Part shown: positions 1-9,046 of the stretch, piece by piece
Layout of the letters: every line of letters begins with the position of its first letter
Numbering within the stretch: position 1 is the first letter of the stretch
DNA from: an uncultured Clostridia bacterium
Lineage (GTDB): Bacteria; Bacillota; Clostridia; Christensenellales; UBA1242
Direction of reading: 5' to 3'
DNA length: 64,000 nucleotides
NCBI GenBank assembly: GCA_944381135.1
Contig: CALWJY010000015.1
Span: forward strand, 62,001-126,000
Notes under the pieces: generated by a model
Database searches by the model: none
Seen by the model: the letters and a program-made list of their open reading frames with translations, nothing else
What the model was told of the DNA's origin: nothing
Made by a program: the position numbers and the translations under genes

Positions 1-1211
1 CCCGCCTCGCTGACAACTGCATAGCTGACAGGATGGTCGCAATGCTTGATGAGTTCGGCAACAAAAATTTCACTTTCTTTTGATGCCGTTCCATTTCCAA
101 TGGCAATGATGTCCACTTTGTGCTTGTTGATCATGGCAACAAGTTTTTCCATTGCCTCTTCAGTTTTGGAGCGAGGTGGAGTTGGATAGACCACCGTTGT
201 GTCAAGCACCGAACCATTTTTGTCAATGACTGCAATTTTGCAACCATTGTGATAGCCCGGGTCGAAGCCCATGATGATATTGTTTTTGAGAGGCGCTTCC
301 AAAAGAAGAGGACGCAAATTGACCTCAAACATCTTGATTGCTTGCTCGTCAGCCATATCTGTGAGGTTGTTTCTGCATTCGCGCTCAAGAGATGGGAAAA
401 GCAATCTTTCATATGCATCGTCAATCACCTCATCCATGATGGCATTGGTGTTTTCATTGTCTTTTTTGAAATATTTTTCAATGACAGGTTTTGTCAGTTT
501 TTCATCAATTTGAATTTCAACCTTGAGGCATTTTTCCTTTTCGCCACGGTTGATTGCCAAAATTCTGTGACTTGGCAAATTTTTGACTTCCTGCTTGAAG
601 TCAGAATAGGTTTCATATGTCAAATTGTTTTCGTTTTCCAGCAAAGTGCAAGCAATGAAGCCCTTTGTTGCAATGATTTCACGAAGTTCCTTTCTCAAAT
701 CTGCGCTGTCTGAAATGCGCTCTGCAATGATGTCTTTCGCACCTGCAATTGCCTCTTCCACAGTTGGCACTTCCTCAGTGATGAATTTCTTTGCCTCTTC
801 CATCACATCAACATCCTTGCGCTGTGCTTGCAAGATGTCTGCCAATGGTTCAAGTCCTTTTGCAATGGCAACAGAGGCGCGCGTTTTGCGTTTTGGTTTG
901 TATGGACGATAGATGTCCTCAACCTCAGTGAGCGTCATGGCGTTTTCAAGTGCAACTTTAAGTTCGTCAGTCCACTTGCCTTGCTCGGTGATGACCTTTT
1001 CCACCTTTGCTTTTTCGTCATCAAGATTGCGCAAATATTTCAATCTGTCCGCAAAATTTCTCAAAACTTGGTCATCGCAAGAGCCGTGCATTTCTTTACG
1101 ATATCTCGCAATGAACGGAATTGTGTTTCCCTCATCAATAAGTTCGATGATGTTGTGTGTGTAGTCGCTTCTAAGCCCAAATTCGCTTGAAAGTCTTTCT
1201 TCAATTGTCAT
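1..1211 (-). CDS. tex: Tex-family S1 RNA-binding transcription accessory protein (C-terminus beyond window)
   Basis: About 403 N-terminal residues of a Tex/YhgF homologue; the reading frame runs off the left edge, so the HhH and S1 RNA-binding domains are not visible. Seen: the N-terminal signature IPFIARYRKEMHG, then EDIYRPYKPKRKTRA, then the YqgF-like nuclease-fold segment beginning GFDPGYHNGCKIAVID, ending at the window edge in SYAVVSEAG. The family binds nucleic acid and affects transcription and stress tolerance in the cytoplasm. ATG at 1211 follows an AGGAGA ribosome site. The start overlaps the end of the upstream amidohydrolase-like gene by 11 bases, so the two are probably co-transcribed and translationally coupled. 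Identity is secure; the physiological role in this organism is inferred from the family. Confidence 0.95.
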   Translation of the reverse strand, partial: MTIEERLSSEFGLRSDYTHNIIELIDEGNTIPFIARYRKEMHGSCDDQVLRNFADRLKYLRNLDDEKAKVEKVITEQGKWTDELKVALENAMTLTEVEDIYRPYKPKRKTRASVAIAKGLEPLADILQAQRKDVDVMEEAKKFITEEVPTVEEAIAGAKDIIAERISDSADLRKELREIIATKGFIACTLLENENNLTYETYSDFKQEVKNLPSHRILAINRGEKEKCLKVEIQIDEKLTKPVIEKYFKKDNENTNAIMDEVIDDAYERLLFPSLERECRNNLTDMADEQAIKMFEVNLRPLLLEAPLKNNIIMGFDPGYHNGCKIAVIDKNGSVLDTTVVYPTPPRSKTEEAMEKLVAMINKHKVDIIAIGNGTASKESEIFVAELIKHCDHPVSYAVVSEA

Positions 1212-2442
1212 TTTTGTTTCTCCTTATTTGTTGTTTGATTTCCATAATGATTGTATCACAACTTGACACATTTTTCATAAAGATTTCACCATTTTTCTGC
1301 AAAATCTCACCATCAAAAATCGTCATAAGCACATCTTTTTTCGACTTTTCCCACACAAGTGTTTTCAGTGCGCTGGAATATAGCGTTGGGGTTTTTGCCA
1401 CCACAATGAAGTTTGCAGAATTTCCCTCGCATATGCCAAAGTCATCAATTCTCAAAATCTGTGCTCCCGCATATGTGGCAATTTGGAATGTGTCCTTTTC
1501 ATCAATGACATCCACCTGCTCAAAAAGCTCGCGTTGCGTCATAATGATTTGCCTCATAAACGCAAAAAAATCAATTTCAAAACTGTCTCCACTTCCCATT
1601 CCAACAAGAAAATCTTTTGCTTTCAACGACATCAAATTGGTTGGTCTGATTCCTGATTTTCCGTCATCAGATGGCGTCACGCAAAATGCGCAGTCATATT
1701 GCGAAAATAACTCCAAATCGTCTTTTTCAAAACAATTTCCACCCACAATTGCGGCTTTACGGTCAAGAAATCCAAAATCTTCCAAAACATGCGGAAGAGA
1801 TTTTTTATATTGCAAATCAATTGTGCCAAGTTCCTCAAGCGTTCGCCCGCACCTGAGAAACAAATTGGCCTCATTTTTCGCCACAAAGTCTGTCAAATTG
1901 GCAAGTTCTTGTTCGGTTTTTTCTGAAATATTTTCAAGCGAAACCGAATTAAATTCGTTTGAAACGCACGAAAATTTTGCATTTTGCACAATTTCCTCAT
2001 TGTCCGCTTTTAAAACATTCTCGCAACCTTTGTCGTCAGCACATATGGAAACATCATTGCAAATTGCTCCCGCCAAAACATTCTTGATTTTCATAAGCAT
2101 CTGAATGTTGACAAGGTTTTGGGTTGCAATTTCGCTGTTCGCCTCTTGCTCTTCCTCATCAAAATTGAGATAACTTTTCATAAATGCAGTTTTGGAATTG
2201 CAAAACACATTCACAAATGGAGGCAAAACAAAGTTCCCCTTAAGGTCAATAACCTCGTCTGAAACACTCGCCTCAATCATTCCGCCTTTGCAACAACTTT
2301 GCTTTGACGAAGCAGAGATTTTGGAATTTGGTGATGTTTTTGAAATTTTGACAAACTTTCCGCCTTTCACAAAGAGGTCACAAAGCACAACATCTCCAGA
2401 AAACAAATCAACAACATTGGCATTCTTAAACAATTTTTGCAT
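1201..2442 (-). CDS. amidohydrolase-superfamily homologue lacking metal ligands (probable pseudoenzyme)
   Basis: A 413-residue protein with the layout of MtaD/SsnA-type amidohydrolases: an N-terminal strand-rich segment, EVIDLKGNFVLPPFVNVFCN where active enzymes have PGxVNxHxH, GGNCFEKDD where they have AHCxHLDD, and VGMGSGDS where they have ALGTDG. The C-terminal composite-domain motif IDDFGICEGNSANFIVV is intact. All expected zinc/iron ligands (HxH, the two later histidines and the catalytic Asp) are therefore missing, so hydrolysis is unlikely; a binding or structural role is possible. An insert rich in Ser/Cys/Lys lies near residues 35-55. The start is ATG 2442 behind GGATG; a longer upstream frame reaching into dinB is rejected. 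The gene overlaps tex by 11 bases. Substrate unknown. Confidence 0.75.
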   Translation of the reverse strand: MQKLFKNANVVDLFSGDVVLCDLFVKGGKFVKISKTSPNSKISASSKQSCCKGGMIEASVSDEVIDLKGNFVLPPFVNVFCNSKTAFMKSYLNFDEEEQEANSEIATQNLVNIQMLMKIKNVLAGAICNDVSICADDKGCENVLKADNEEIVQNAKFSCVSNEFNSVSLENISEKTEQELANLTDFVAKNEANLFLRCGRTLEELGTIDLQYKKSLPHVLEDFGFLDRKAAIVGGNCFEKDDLELFSQYDCAFCVTPSDDGKSGIRPTNLMSLKAKDFLVGMGSGDSFEIDFFAFMRQIIMTQRELFEQVDVIDEKDTFQIATYAGAQILRIDDFGICEGNSANFIVVAKTPTLYSSALKTLVWEKSKKDVLMTIFDGEILQKNGEIFMKNVSSCDTIIMEIKQQIRRNKNDN

Positions 2443-2508
2443 AGAACATCCTTTAAATATGAATAATAAACTAATGAAATTATACAACAAAAAAGGCTTG
2501 GAAAGCAA

Positions 2509-3696
2509 ATGAAAGAGCGAACAATTCTTCATTCGGATGTCAACAACTTTTTTGCCTCCGTCGAGTGCGTCACAAAACCCGAACTGCGCAGAAAACCTGT
2601 TGCCGTCACAGGCAATCCCGAAAAACGAACGGGCATAATTTTGGCAAAAAACGATGTTGCCAAAAGTTTTGGTGTCAAAACAGGTGAAGCAATTTGGCAA
2701 GCACAGCAAAAATGTCCCAATCTCGTCACCCTGCCACCGCATTATGATGTCTATGAGAAAATTTCGCGCGAACTTCACAAAATCTATCTTTCCTACACCG
2801 ACCTTGTCGAACCTTTGGGCTTGGACGAATGCTGGCTGGATGTCACACCGTCGCTTTCCTATTTAAACAAAGGTGGCAAAGAGATTGCAGACGAAATCAG
2901 AGCGCGCGTGAAGAAAACTTTTGGCTTCACCGTGTCTGTTGGAGTTTCATTTTCAAAAATTTTTGCCAAACTTGGAAGCGATATGAAAAAGCCCGACGCC
3001 ACAACAGTGATTTCGCGCGAAAATTTCAAAGAAAAAACATATCATTTGCCACTAAACTCCATAATTGGAATTGGTGGACGCTTGACAAAAAAGTTTGAAA
3101 AAATGAATGTGTTGACAATTGGCGATTTCGTTGGTCTTAAGGAAGATTTTCTGCAAAAAATCATGGGCAAAACCGGCGTCGAACTTAGGGCAAAACTTTC
3201 GGGACAATTGGTGGAGCCTGTGGCGTGCTATTTCAACCTTGCCCCACCCAAAAGCATAGGCAACGGCACAACCACAATTTTGGACATACAATCGCGCGAG
3301 GACATCAACAAAGTGGTGTCCTATCTTTCCGAAAAAATTTCCACACGTATGGCAAACGGCAACTTTCAAGGCTGTTGCATTTCGGTCACCCTCAAAACCG
3401 CAGATTTCGAGCGTTTTCACCACAGCCGAACAATTTTTCCAATCAGAAGCAGTGAAGAAATTGAAGAGCAAGCCATGAGCCTGATTGACTCATTTTGGAA
3501 ATATGACCGCAAAGTGCGAGCCGTGCGCGTGCGGATGTCCACTCTTCAAAAATTGGATAAGATTGAACAACTTTCCTTTTTCAGCAAAGAGTCGGAAAGT
3601 CTTGTCAAAAGCGTTAAAGAAATCAAAACAAAATATGGCGATGACAAAATTTTCATTGCAAGTGACACAGCCTCGTTCATCAACCGCAAGCCATAA
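2509..3696 (+). CDS. dinB: DNA polymerase IV (Y-family translesion polymerase)
   Basis: A 395-residue Y-family polymerase that copies damaged templates in the cytoplasm. Catalytic carboxylates are visible in HSDVNNFFASVE near the N-terminus and in LGLDECWLDVT near residue 105 (the usual motif is SIDEAYLDVT, so this is a divergent but acid-retaining form). The palm and finger motif GIILAKNDVAKSFGVKTGE, a helix-hairpin-helix region (IIGIGGRLTKKFEKMNVLTI) and a little-finger domain follow. The gene is divergent from the amidohydrolase-tex pair across a 66-bp gap. The ribosome site is weak (GGAAAG close to ATG). No beta-clamp motif of the usual QLxLF form is obvious at the C-terminus, where EQLSFFSKE near residue 360 could serve. 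Length is normal for the family. Confidence 0.93.
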   Translation: MKERTILHSDVNNFFASVECVTKPELRRKPVAVTGNPEKRTGIILAKNDVAKSFGVKTGEAIWQAQQKCPNLVTLPPHYDVYEKISRELHKIYLSYTDLVEPLGLDECWLDVTPSLSYLNKGGKEIADEIRARVKKTFGFTVSVGVSFSKIFAKLGSDMKKPDATTVISRENFKEKTYHLPLNSIIGIGGRLTKKFEKMNVLTIGDFVGLKEDFLQKIMGKTGVELRAKLSGQLVEPVACYFNLAPPKSIGNGTTTILDIQSREDINKVVSYLSEKISTRMANGNFQGCCISVTLKTADFERFHHSRTIFPIRSSEEIEEQAMSLIDSFWKYDRKVRAVRVRMSTLQKLDKIEQLSFFSKESESLVKSVKEIKTKYGDDKIFIASDTASFINRKP

Positions 3697-3797
3697 GAGA
3701 TGTTTGGAATTTTATGCATAAAAATTCAATTTTGACTCCTTAAAAGGCAACTTTTATGCAAAAATATAAATTTTTTTGAAAATTTATTAATTTTGTT

Positions 3798-3825
3798 TTG
3801 ACTTTTTTGTGAAATGATTTATAAT
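3798..3825 (+). promoter_or_regulatory. sigma-A type promoter for the 129-aa gene
   Basis: TTGACT (3798-3803), 16-bp spacer, TATAAT (3820-3825), followed by an AGGAG ribosome site and the ATG at 3848. This places the transcription start about 15 bases before the start codon. Confidence 0.7.
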
Positions 3826-3847
3826 GTCAATATACAGGAGAAAAACT

Positions 3848-4237
3848 ATGGAAAACAAATATAAACTTTTCACAGAAAGATTTTATGTTGGCGAAAGATT
3901 GACAAAAGACAACTTTTCGACAAACATGGACAAAAAGGAACTTTTGGACAAGACCTATTTCACAACTTGCGACATGATTGCCGACCTCTTTGCTTCAAAC
4001 ATCGTTTATGGAAAGTTTAAGGATGTTTTGCAAGATTCATATGCAACAGTTGCCATGTTTGACGGAAGCAAAGCAAAAAATTATGATGAATATGTTTCTG
4101 CTCTCAAAGATTTTGTCGTGGAATCTTTGAAAGAAAGAAACGATGTCAGATTTGTTGAAACTGAAGTTTATTCAGAGGACTATCCATATGTTCCTCAAGC
4201 ACAAGCAAGCGCCTCACAATATGCGCGTTCTTTGTGA
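3848..4237 (+). CDS. conserved-looking small protein of unknown function, 129 aa
   Basis: No family recognised. The 129-residue product starts MENKYKLFTERFYVGERL, is soluble, has a central helical stretch (DMIADLFASNIVYGKFKDVL) and a charged C-terminal half ending in a Gln/Ala/Ser-rich tail (VPQAQASASQYARSL). There is no signal peptide, membrane segment or Cys cluster beyond one Cys. ATG 3848 is chosen over an upstream in-frame start because AGGAG lies six bases before it and a good promoter lies just upstream. It is a monocistronic unit ending at the hairpin near 4406-4434. Confidence 0.7.
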   Translation: MENKYKLFTERFYVGERLTKDNFSTNMDKKELLDKTYFTTCDMIADLFASNIVYGKFKDVLQDSYATVAMFDGSKAKNYDEYVSALKDFVVESLKERNDVRFVETEVYSEDYPYVPQAQASASQYARSL

Positions 4238-4405
4238 TTAGATTTTAAAAATTAAAATCAGAAATTTTCAATTTTTCTCCCTTCCAATTTGACAAATACA
4301 ATTGCACCTAAACAGACAAAAATACATGAGTTGAATATAAAAATTGAATATAAAAATGAATTGAATAAAATAAAAATCAAATAAACCAAATAATTTAAAA
4401 ATCAA

Positions 4406-4434
4406 AAAATGGACTTACAAGCAAAGTCCATTTT
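4406..4434. terminator. bidirectional intrinsic terminator
   Basis: An 11-bp stem (AAAATGGACTT / AAGTCCATTTT) with a 7-base loop, a T-rich run on the + side and an A-rich run on the other. It can end both the 129-aa gene (+) and the secD-secF transcript (-). Confidence 0.8.
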
Positions 4435-4506
4435 CTTTTTTACTTTAATTTTAAATTGTTTAAAAGTTTGAATTTGAAAGTTTGAAGTTGTTTCAGTTTA
4501 ACAAAG

Positions 4507-5625
4507 TCAGCCTTCAACCTCAACAACCTCCGATTTTGCATTTGGAGTGTTTGTTGACTTTTTCTTCTTTTTTGCTTTGTATGCAACAGCCCAAAGTGCT
4601 GGGGTGATGAACAAAGAAGAGTAAATTCCTGCAACTGCTCCAACCAAAATTTCAAACAAGCATTCTCGGACACCCGGAACAGCAACCAATGTGGTCAACA
4701 AAACAAGCAAAATTGAGGTGATTGCAACAATTATGGATGTTGTCAACATCTTCTTGACAGAAACATTGGCAATTTGACGGTTGTCAATTTTTGAATTTGC
4801 ATTTCGTGCCATTTTGACATCTTCGCGCAAACGGTCAAACATTGTGATTGTGTTGTTTGTCGACAAAATTAAAACAACGAAAAGTGCAACAAAGAACGAA
4901 GTGTTGATTTGAATTCTGCAAATCAACATGACAGCAATCATCACAAGGATGTCGTGGAAAATTGCAAGAATCGATGCAAAACCTGTTGTGAAATCGAAAC
5001 GAAGCCCAACATAAAGGAACACCAAAACAAGCGCAACCAAAAGGGCAATCATGATGTTCATCAAAATGCCAGAGTCTTCACTTGCTGTTGAAATGCCACC
5101 ATTTATGACAAGAGCACTGTTGTCGAAATTTTCAACCTCCTCCAAAGTCACATCCTCTGCAACAAAGCCAAAAGTTTTCAAAAGTTCAAGATGAATTTCA
5201 TCATTCACAGCATTGATTTGCTCTGTTGAAAGTGCGGAATCGTTTTGAAATTCAACATAAACCGCATCACCTCCAGAAACTCCAAGTTCGACATCCGAAA
5301 TTGATGTCTTTTGAATTGAAGAAATTTTCAAACCGTGTTCTTTCAACACCTCTTCAATTCTGTTTTGAATTTCAGCGAAATCTTCATCAACATCCAAAAC
5401 TTCAGAGGCGTATTCTCCAGAGTTGTCAATGAAGATTGTCATGTTTGAACCACCGGTGAAATCAATTCCAAGGTTGAAGCCCAAAGTGAAAAACATGACA
5501 AGTCCAACAAGGACAATCACGATTGGTGCAATCAAAAACCATTTAGAATTTTTCACAAAATCAAATTTTGAATTTTCAAGTTTCTCATCGCAGGAGAACT
5601 TTTCGCGTTTTCTTGTCTTAGTCAT
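4507..5625 (-). CDS. secF: protein translocase subunit SecF
   Basis: A 372-residue inner-membrane partner of SecD that helps SecYEG exported proteins leave the channel. Seen: an N-terminal membrane segment after residue 28, GFNLGIDFTGGSNMTI (family motif GxDFxGG), a periplasmic P4-type domain, then five membrane segments with LRFDFTTGFASILAIFHD and MFDRLRED. The position expected to carry the intramembrane Asp (family NDTIVVFDRIRE) reads NNTITMFDRLRE, so it is Asn258. The downstream Arg of the SRT motif appears to be Thr296. A Lys-rich stretch precedes the acidic end. The start overlaps secD by 8 bases, indicating translational coupling. Identity is clear; the coupling mechanism is in doubt. 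Confidence 0.95.
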   Translation of the reverse strand: MTKTRKREKFSCDEKLENSKFDFVKNSKWFLIAPIVIVLVGLVMFFTLGFNLGIDFTGGSNMTIFIDNSGEYASEVLDVDEDFAEIQNRIEEVLKEHGLKISSIQKTSISDVELGVSGGDAVYVEFQNDSALSTEQINAVNDEIHLELLKTFGFVAEDVTLEEVENFDNSALVINGGISTASEDSGILMNIMIALLVALVLVFLYVGLRFDFTTGFASILAIFHDILVMIAVMLICRIQINTSFFVALFVVLILSTNNTITMFDRLREDVKMARNANSKIDNRQIANVSVKKMLTTSIIVAITSILLVLLTTLVAVPGVRECLFEILVGAVAGIYSSLFITPALWAVAYKAKKKKKSTNTPNAKSEVVEVEG

Positions 5626-7003
5626 TTGCTTGTCCTCCTATGTTTGTTTGCGTCAAAACTTCAACTTCATCATTTTTAACTTCATCATTTTTGATTTCGG
5701 CATTTTCTTTGAAATGTTTTGTTTGTTTTGGCAGATGAAGTTTTTTGCCATTGACGCTGTTGAATGGAAGATACCACTTCGTGAAGAAGCGCAATGCCAC
5801 AAGGTTCATGAACAGTGCAAGCACAGTTCCAATCAAAAGAGTGGTGGCAAAGCCTTGCATTGCATATGTGCCAAAAATCAGAAGCACAATTGAAACGATG
5901 ATGAGCAGAATGTTGGAATCAAAAATTGCCCAGAAAGAGCGCTTGAAACCACTTTTCACAGAAAGAGGAATTTTCTTTCCAGAGCGATATTCCTCACGGA
6001 TTTTTTCAAAAATGGTGACATTTCCGGCAACCAGCATAATCACGCTCAAAACAATTCCTGCATGTCCTGCCAAAGTGAGTTGAACAAGAGGAATTGCTTG
6101 CAAGAAGAACAGCATCAAAACCATGTAAATCACAAAAGAGAATGATGCAAGAAATCCAAAATCGCCATATCTAAGCCACATCAAAACCATGATGAGCACA
6201 ACAGCAACAGCGCCACCAATCAAAAAGTATGTGAGTGCGTTTTCACCAAGCGTTGCAGAAAAATTGGCTTGTTGCACTCTTTCCATTGAAACATTGAAAG
6301 TTCCGCTGATGATTTGAAGTGCATAGTTTTCTGCATCCTCAAGCGTTTCAAAACTTCCTGAAATGAATGTGGAATTTTCTGTGATTTCACTTTCAACAGT
6401 CAAAGACAACGATTGGTCGCCAATATAGACATAAAGTGTGCCACTTCCACCATTGTCGCTGGCAACTTCGCTTGTCAATTCGGCAAATTTTTCGGCACCC
6501 TCATCATCAAAAATCAAAACAACGCCATAGTTGCCATCTTGATATGAAGCAACCACATTGGCAATGTCTGCACCTGTCAACCTTGCCTCGCCATTTTCTT
6601 CTGCCGTCATGCGAAGAGAGGTTGGCTCTCCAAGAAGTGACAAAACATTTTCAGATTCTTCATCAGAAGAAACTTCAATTCTGATTTGAGAATCACCTTG
6701 TCTTGTGATTTTTGCCTCTGGACACCTTGTGCCAATCACAGATTCCAATCTGTCAATTGTCTCCTCAATTGCTCTGTCCAAAACCCGAGTTTCACTGTCG
6801 TCAGTCAACGTGCAATCATAGACTGCGGCAGTGCCACCGCCCAAATCCATACCTAAAGAAATGGAATTTGCAAAGCCATTGAAATGTTGAGAAGAATATG
6901 GAATGTCAAAACTGCAAAAAGACAGCACAAGCCCAACGATTGTCAGAATTGCAACTGCCACGAAATTTAATATGGAATTTTTCTTACTTTTATTTCGAGC
7001 CAT
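5618..7003 (-). CDS. secD: protein translocase subunit SecD
   Basis: A 461-residue SecD. N-terminal membrane segment, then SISLGMDLGGGTAAVYD (family GLDLxGG), a large extracytoplasmic P1 region (about residues 60-250), then five membrane segments. The motif that in other SecD proteins reads MAVDANVLIFERIREE here reads MLVAGNVTIFEKIREE, so the Asp needed for proton movement is Ala326. After the last membrane segment there is a 60-residue charged cytoplasmic tail with repeated KNDEV. ATG 7003 is preferred over the overlapping TTG at 7006; AAGGGGAA is the ribosome site. Shorter than many SecD proteins. Forms an operon with secF and probably the TIGR04086 gene upstream. Confidence 0.95.
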   Translation of the reverse strand: MARNKSKKNSILNFVAVAILTIVGLVLSFCSFDIPYSSQHFNGFANSISLGMDLGGGTAAVYDCTLTDDSETRVLDRAIEETIDRLESVIGTRCPEAKITRQGDSQIRIEVSSDEESENVLSLLGEPTSLRMTAEENGEARLTGADIANVVASYQDGNYGVVLIFDDEGAEKFAELTSEVASDNGGSGTLYVYIGDQSLSLTVESEITENSTFISGSFETLEDAENYALQIISGTFNVSMERVQQANFSATLGENALTYFLIGGAVAVVLIMVLMWLRYGDFGFLASFSFVIYMVLMLFFLQAIPLVQLTLAGHAGIVLSVIMLVAGNVTIFEKIREEYRSGKKIPLSVKSGFKRSFWAIFDSNILLIIVSIVLLIFGTYAMQGFATTLLIGTVLALFMNLVALRFFTKWYLPFNSVNGKKLHLPKQTKHFKENAEIKNDEVKNDEVEVLTQTNIGGQAND

Positions 7004-7076
7004 CAAGTTCCCCTTAAAAGATTGTCATAAAACACATCTATTTTAATACATTGAGGAGCCGATGTCAAACAAAACT

Positions 7077-7481
7077 TTAATTTTTTTTCAAATTTACGCA
7101 AATAATTCCGCAAATTGCGCCAATGACGCTTCCAAAAATGATGTCATTAATCAAAGTCCTGTCAAAACTGAATGCCCCATCAAGAATTGAAAACACCAAA
7201 AAGGCAAGAATTGTGAAGAAAAGTCCAATCAAAAAACCGCAAAGAAGCCCCGATTGTTTGTGTTTTTTCATTCCAACAAAAACCCCAAGAAAGATGGAAA
7301 CACCTTTGATGACTTGATTGACCGGCGCAATGACAGAATCGGAAATGGATGTGAAACGCAAAATAAAAGCAAAAATCAAAATTCCAAGAAGTGCCGTTGC
7401 AAGCCCAACTGCCACTCCTTTCAAAATGCAAGTCCAAATGCTTCCACCTTTTTTCTCTGTTTTAAGTGCTTTCACTTTCAT
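7077..7481 (-). CDS. TIGR04086-type (YrzE-like) small membrane protein
   Basis: A 134-residue protein with four predicted membrane helices and Lys-rich ends, resembling the TIGR04086/YrzE family often found beside secDF in Firmicutes. Conserved-looking glycine motifs occur in the second and fourth helices (IFLGVFVGMKKHKQSGLLCG and SVIGAICGIICV). Function in the family is not established; the position immediately upstream of secD suggests a link to membrane-protein biogenesis, which is inference. ATG 7481 is selected over longer frames because GGAGG sits six bases before it. Confidence 0.75.
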   Translation of the reverse strand: MKVKALKTEKKGGSIWTCILKGVAVGLATALLGILIFAFILRFTSISDSVIAPVNQVIKGVSIFLGVFVGMKKHKQSGLLCGFLIGLFFTILAFLVFSILDGAFSFDRTLINDIIFGSVIGAICGIICVNLKKN

Positions 7482-7708
7482 TATTGCCTCCTTTTTGCAA
7501 AACAAACGAAATTCTTTTGATATATCATATGCGGACAAGTTTTGCAAAATGACAAATGAAATTGCTTTTAAATATGTTTGTAAAGTGTTTTGTAAAATGT
7601 GTGCACATATCTTGAAAGCGTACACATATTATGAAAGCATTTTGTTTTGAATTTAAAGCGGACAAATGCTTGACTTTTTCGTTTTCAGTTTTCAATGAAA
7701 TTTTTTGT

Positions 7709-7758
7709 TTGACATTCTTAAAGAATTTGTTTGACATTCTCAAAAAATGTGGTAAAAT
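7709..7758 (+). promoter_or_regulatory. promoter of the ABC exporter operon with a duplicated TTTGACATTCT block
   Basis: TTGACA (7731-7736), 16-bp spacer, TAAAAT (7753-7758). A second copy of TTTGACATTCT lies 22 bp upstream at 7708-7718, two helical turns away, so it may be a regulator half-site or a second -35. The region 7482-7966 otherwise holds no gene. After the promoter there is a leader of about 200 bases with one weak hairpin (GAAGTTT / AAACTTC near 7881-7903) before the GGAGG of the first ATPase gene. Confidence 0.6.
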
Positions 7759-7966
7759 TATGTATATATAAATTTTTTCTTTTTGCTGATATTTCGTCTG
7801 GTTTTCTTCTGATTTTCGCTTTGCTTTGAAACAAAAATTTTGTCCTTTTGAAAAACCAAAAATGTAAAAAGAAACAGGAGAAGTTTCACATAAAAACTTC
7901 AAAAGGCATCAATTTAAATATGAGTAGAGCCGATGAAAACTTCAAAATCATAATTGGAGGTCAAAA

Positions 7967-8869
7967 ATGGACAACAAACCAAACATTGAAATTGAACATC
8001 TGACACATGACTATGGACACGGCAGAGGTGTTTTTGATGTTTCCTTTCATGTCAATGAAGGCGAAGTTTTTGGTTTTCTTGGTCCAAATGGTGCAGGAAA
8101 ATCAACCACAATCAGACATCTTATGGGTTTCACAAAACCGCAGTCTGGAAGCACAAAACTTTTCGGGTTTGACACTTTCAACAACGGCGAAAAATTTTTG
8201 GACAGAGTGGGATATATTCCCGGTGAAGTTGCGCTCCCTGCAGGTCTCACAGGCTGGGAATTTTTGGATATGATGAAAAAACTTCGTTCTGTCAAAGATG
8301 ACAAAATGCTGAAATATCTTCTGGAACTTTTTGAAGTCAATCCAAAAGGCGATGTCAAAAGAATGAGTTTTGGCGGAAAGAGAAAACTTGCCATCGTCAC
8401 CGCTTTTATGCACGACCCCGAGGTGCTGATTTTGGACGAACCAACAAGTGGGCTTGACCCAATCATGCAAGAGCGATTTGTGCAATATTTAAAAGAAGAG
8501 AAAAAGCGCGGAAAAACCATTTTGCTTTCCAGCCATGTCTTTTCAGAAATCAACGACACGAGCGACCGCATTGCCATAATCAAAGATGGAAGAATTGTCT
8601 CAGAATTTCACGCCGAAAGTTTCAAACACTCCATAAACAAAACCTACAAAATCACAACAATAGATGCAAAAGAAGTGGAAAAACTGCAAGAGGCATTTAA
8701 AAAAGAAAATCTTAAAATTGTGGATGTGAATGGAAATGAAATTTTGGTCAACCTCGACATTCAGGACATGAACAAACTGATTGATGTCCTCTCAAAATTC
8801 AAGGTTTTGGACTTTTCAGAAATCAAAGAAACATTGGAACAATATTTCATGAAATACTATCAAAATTGA
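7967..8869 (+). CDS. ABC transporter ATP-binding protein (exporter, CcmA-like), subunit 1
   Basis: A 300-residue nucleotide-binding subunit. Walker A GPNGAGKST (residues about 40-48), degenerate signature MSFGGKRK, Walker B VLILDEPTSGLDP, and H-loop SSHVFSEI are all present, so it should be catalytically competent. The C-terminal 80 residues form the accessory domain usual for exporters of antibiotics, peptides or Na+. GGAGG before ATG 7967. First gene of a three-gene unit with a second ATPase and a permease, a heterodimeric ATPase arrangement. Substrate cannot be inferred. Confidence 0.93.
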   Translation: MDNKPNIEIEHLTHDYGHGRGVFDVSFHVNEGEVFGFLGPNGAGKSTTIRHLMGFTKPQSGSTKLFGFDTFNNGEKFLDRVGYIPGEVALPAGLTGWEFLDMMKKLRSVKDDKMLKYLLELFEVNPKGDVKRMSFGGKRKLAIVTAFMHDPEVLILDEPTSGLDPIMQERFVQYLKEEKKRGKTILLSSHVFSEINDTSDRIAIIKDGRIVSEFHAESFKHSINKTYKITTIDAKEVEKLQEAFKKENLKIVDVNGNEILVNLDIQDMNKLIDVLSKFKVLDFSEIKETLEQYFMKYYQN

Positions 8870-9046
8870 CAAAAAAGAATAAAGAAACTAAAGCAAATTT
8901 AATTAAAAATTCAAAAAAAACACCAAAAAGAAAAATTGCTAAAATTGCAAAAAAATGCAAAAATGTCAAAAAAATGCAAAAATTTTGCAAAAATTTTGCA
9001 AAAAAACATCAAAAAAATCTTCATTTTAAGCAAAGAGGAAAATCTT

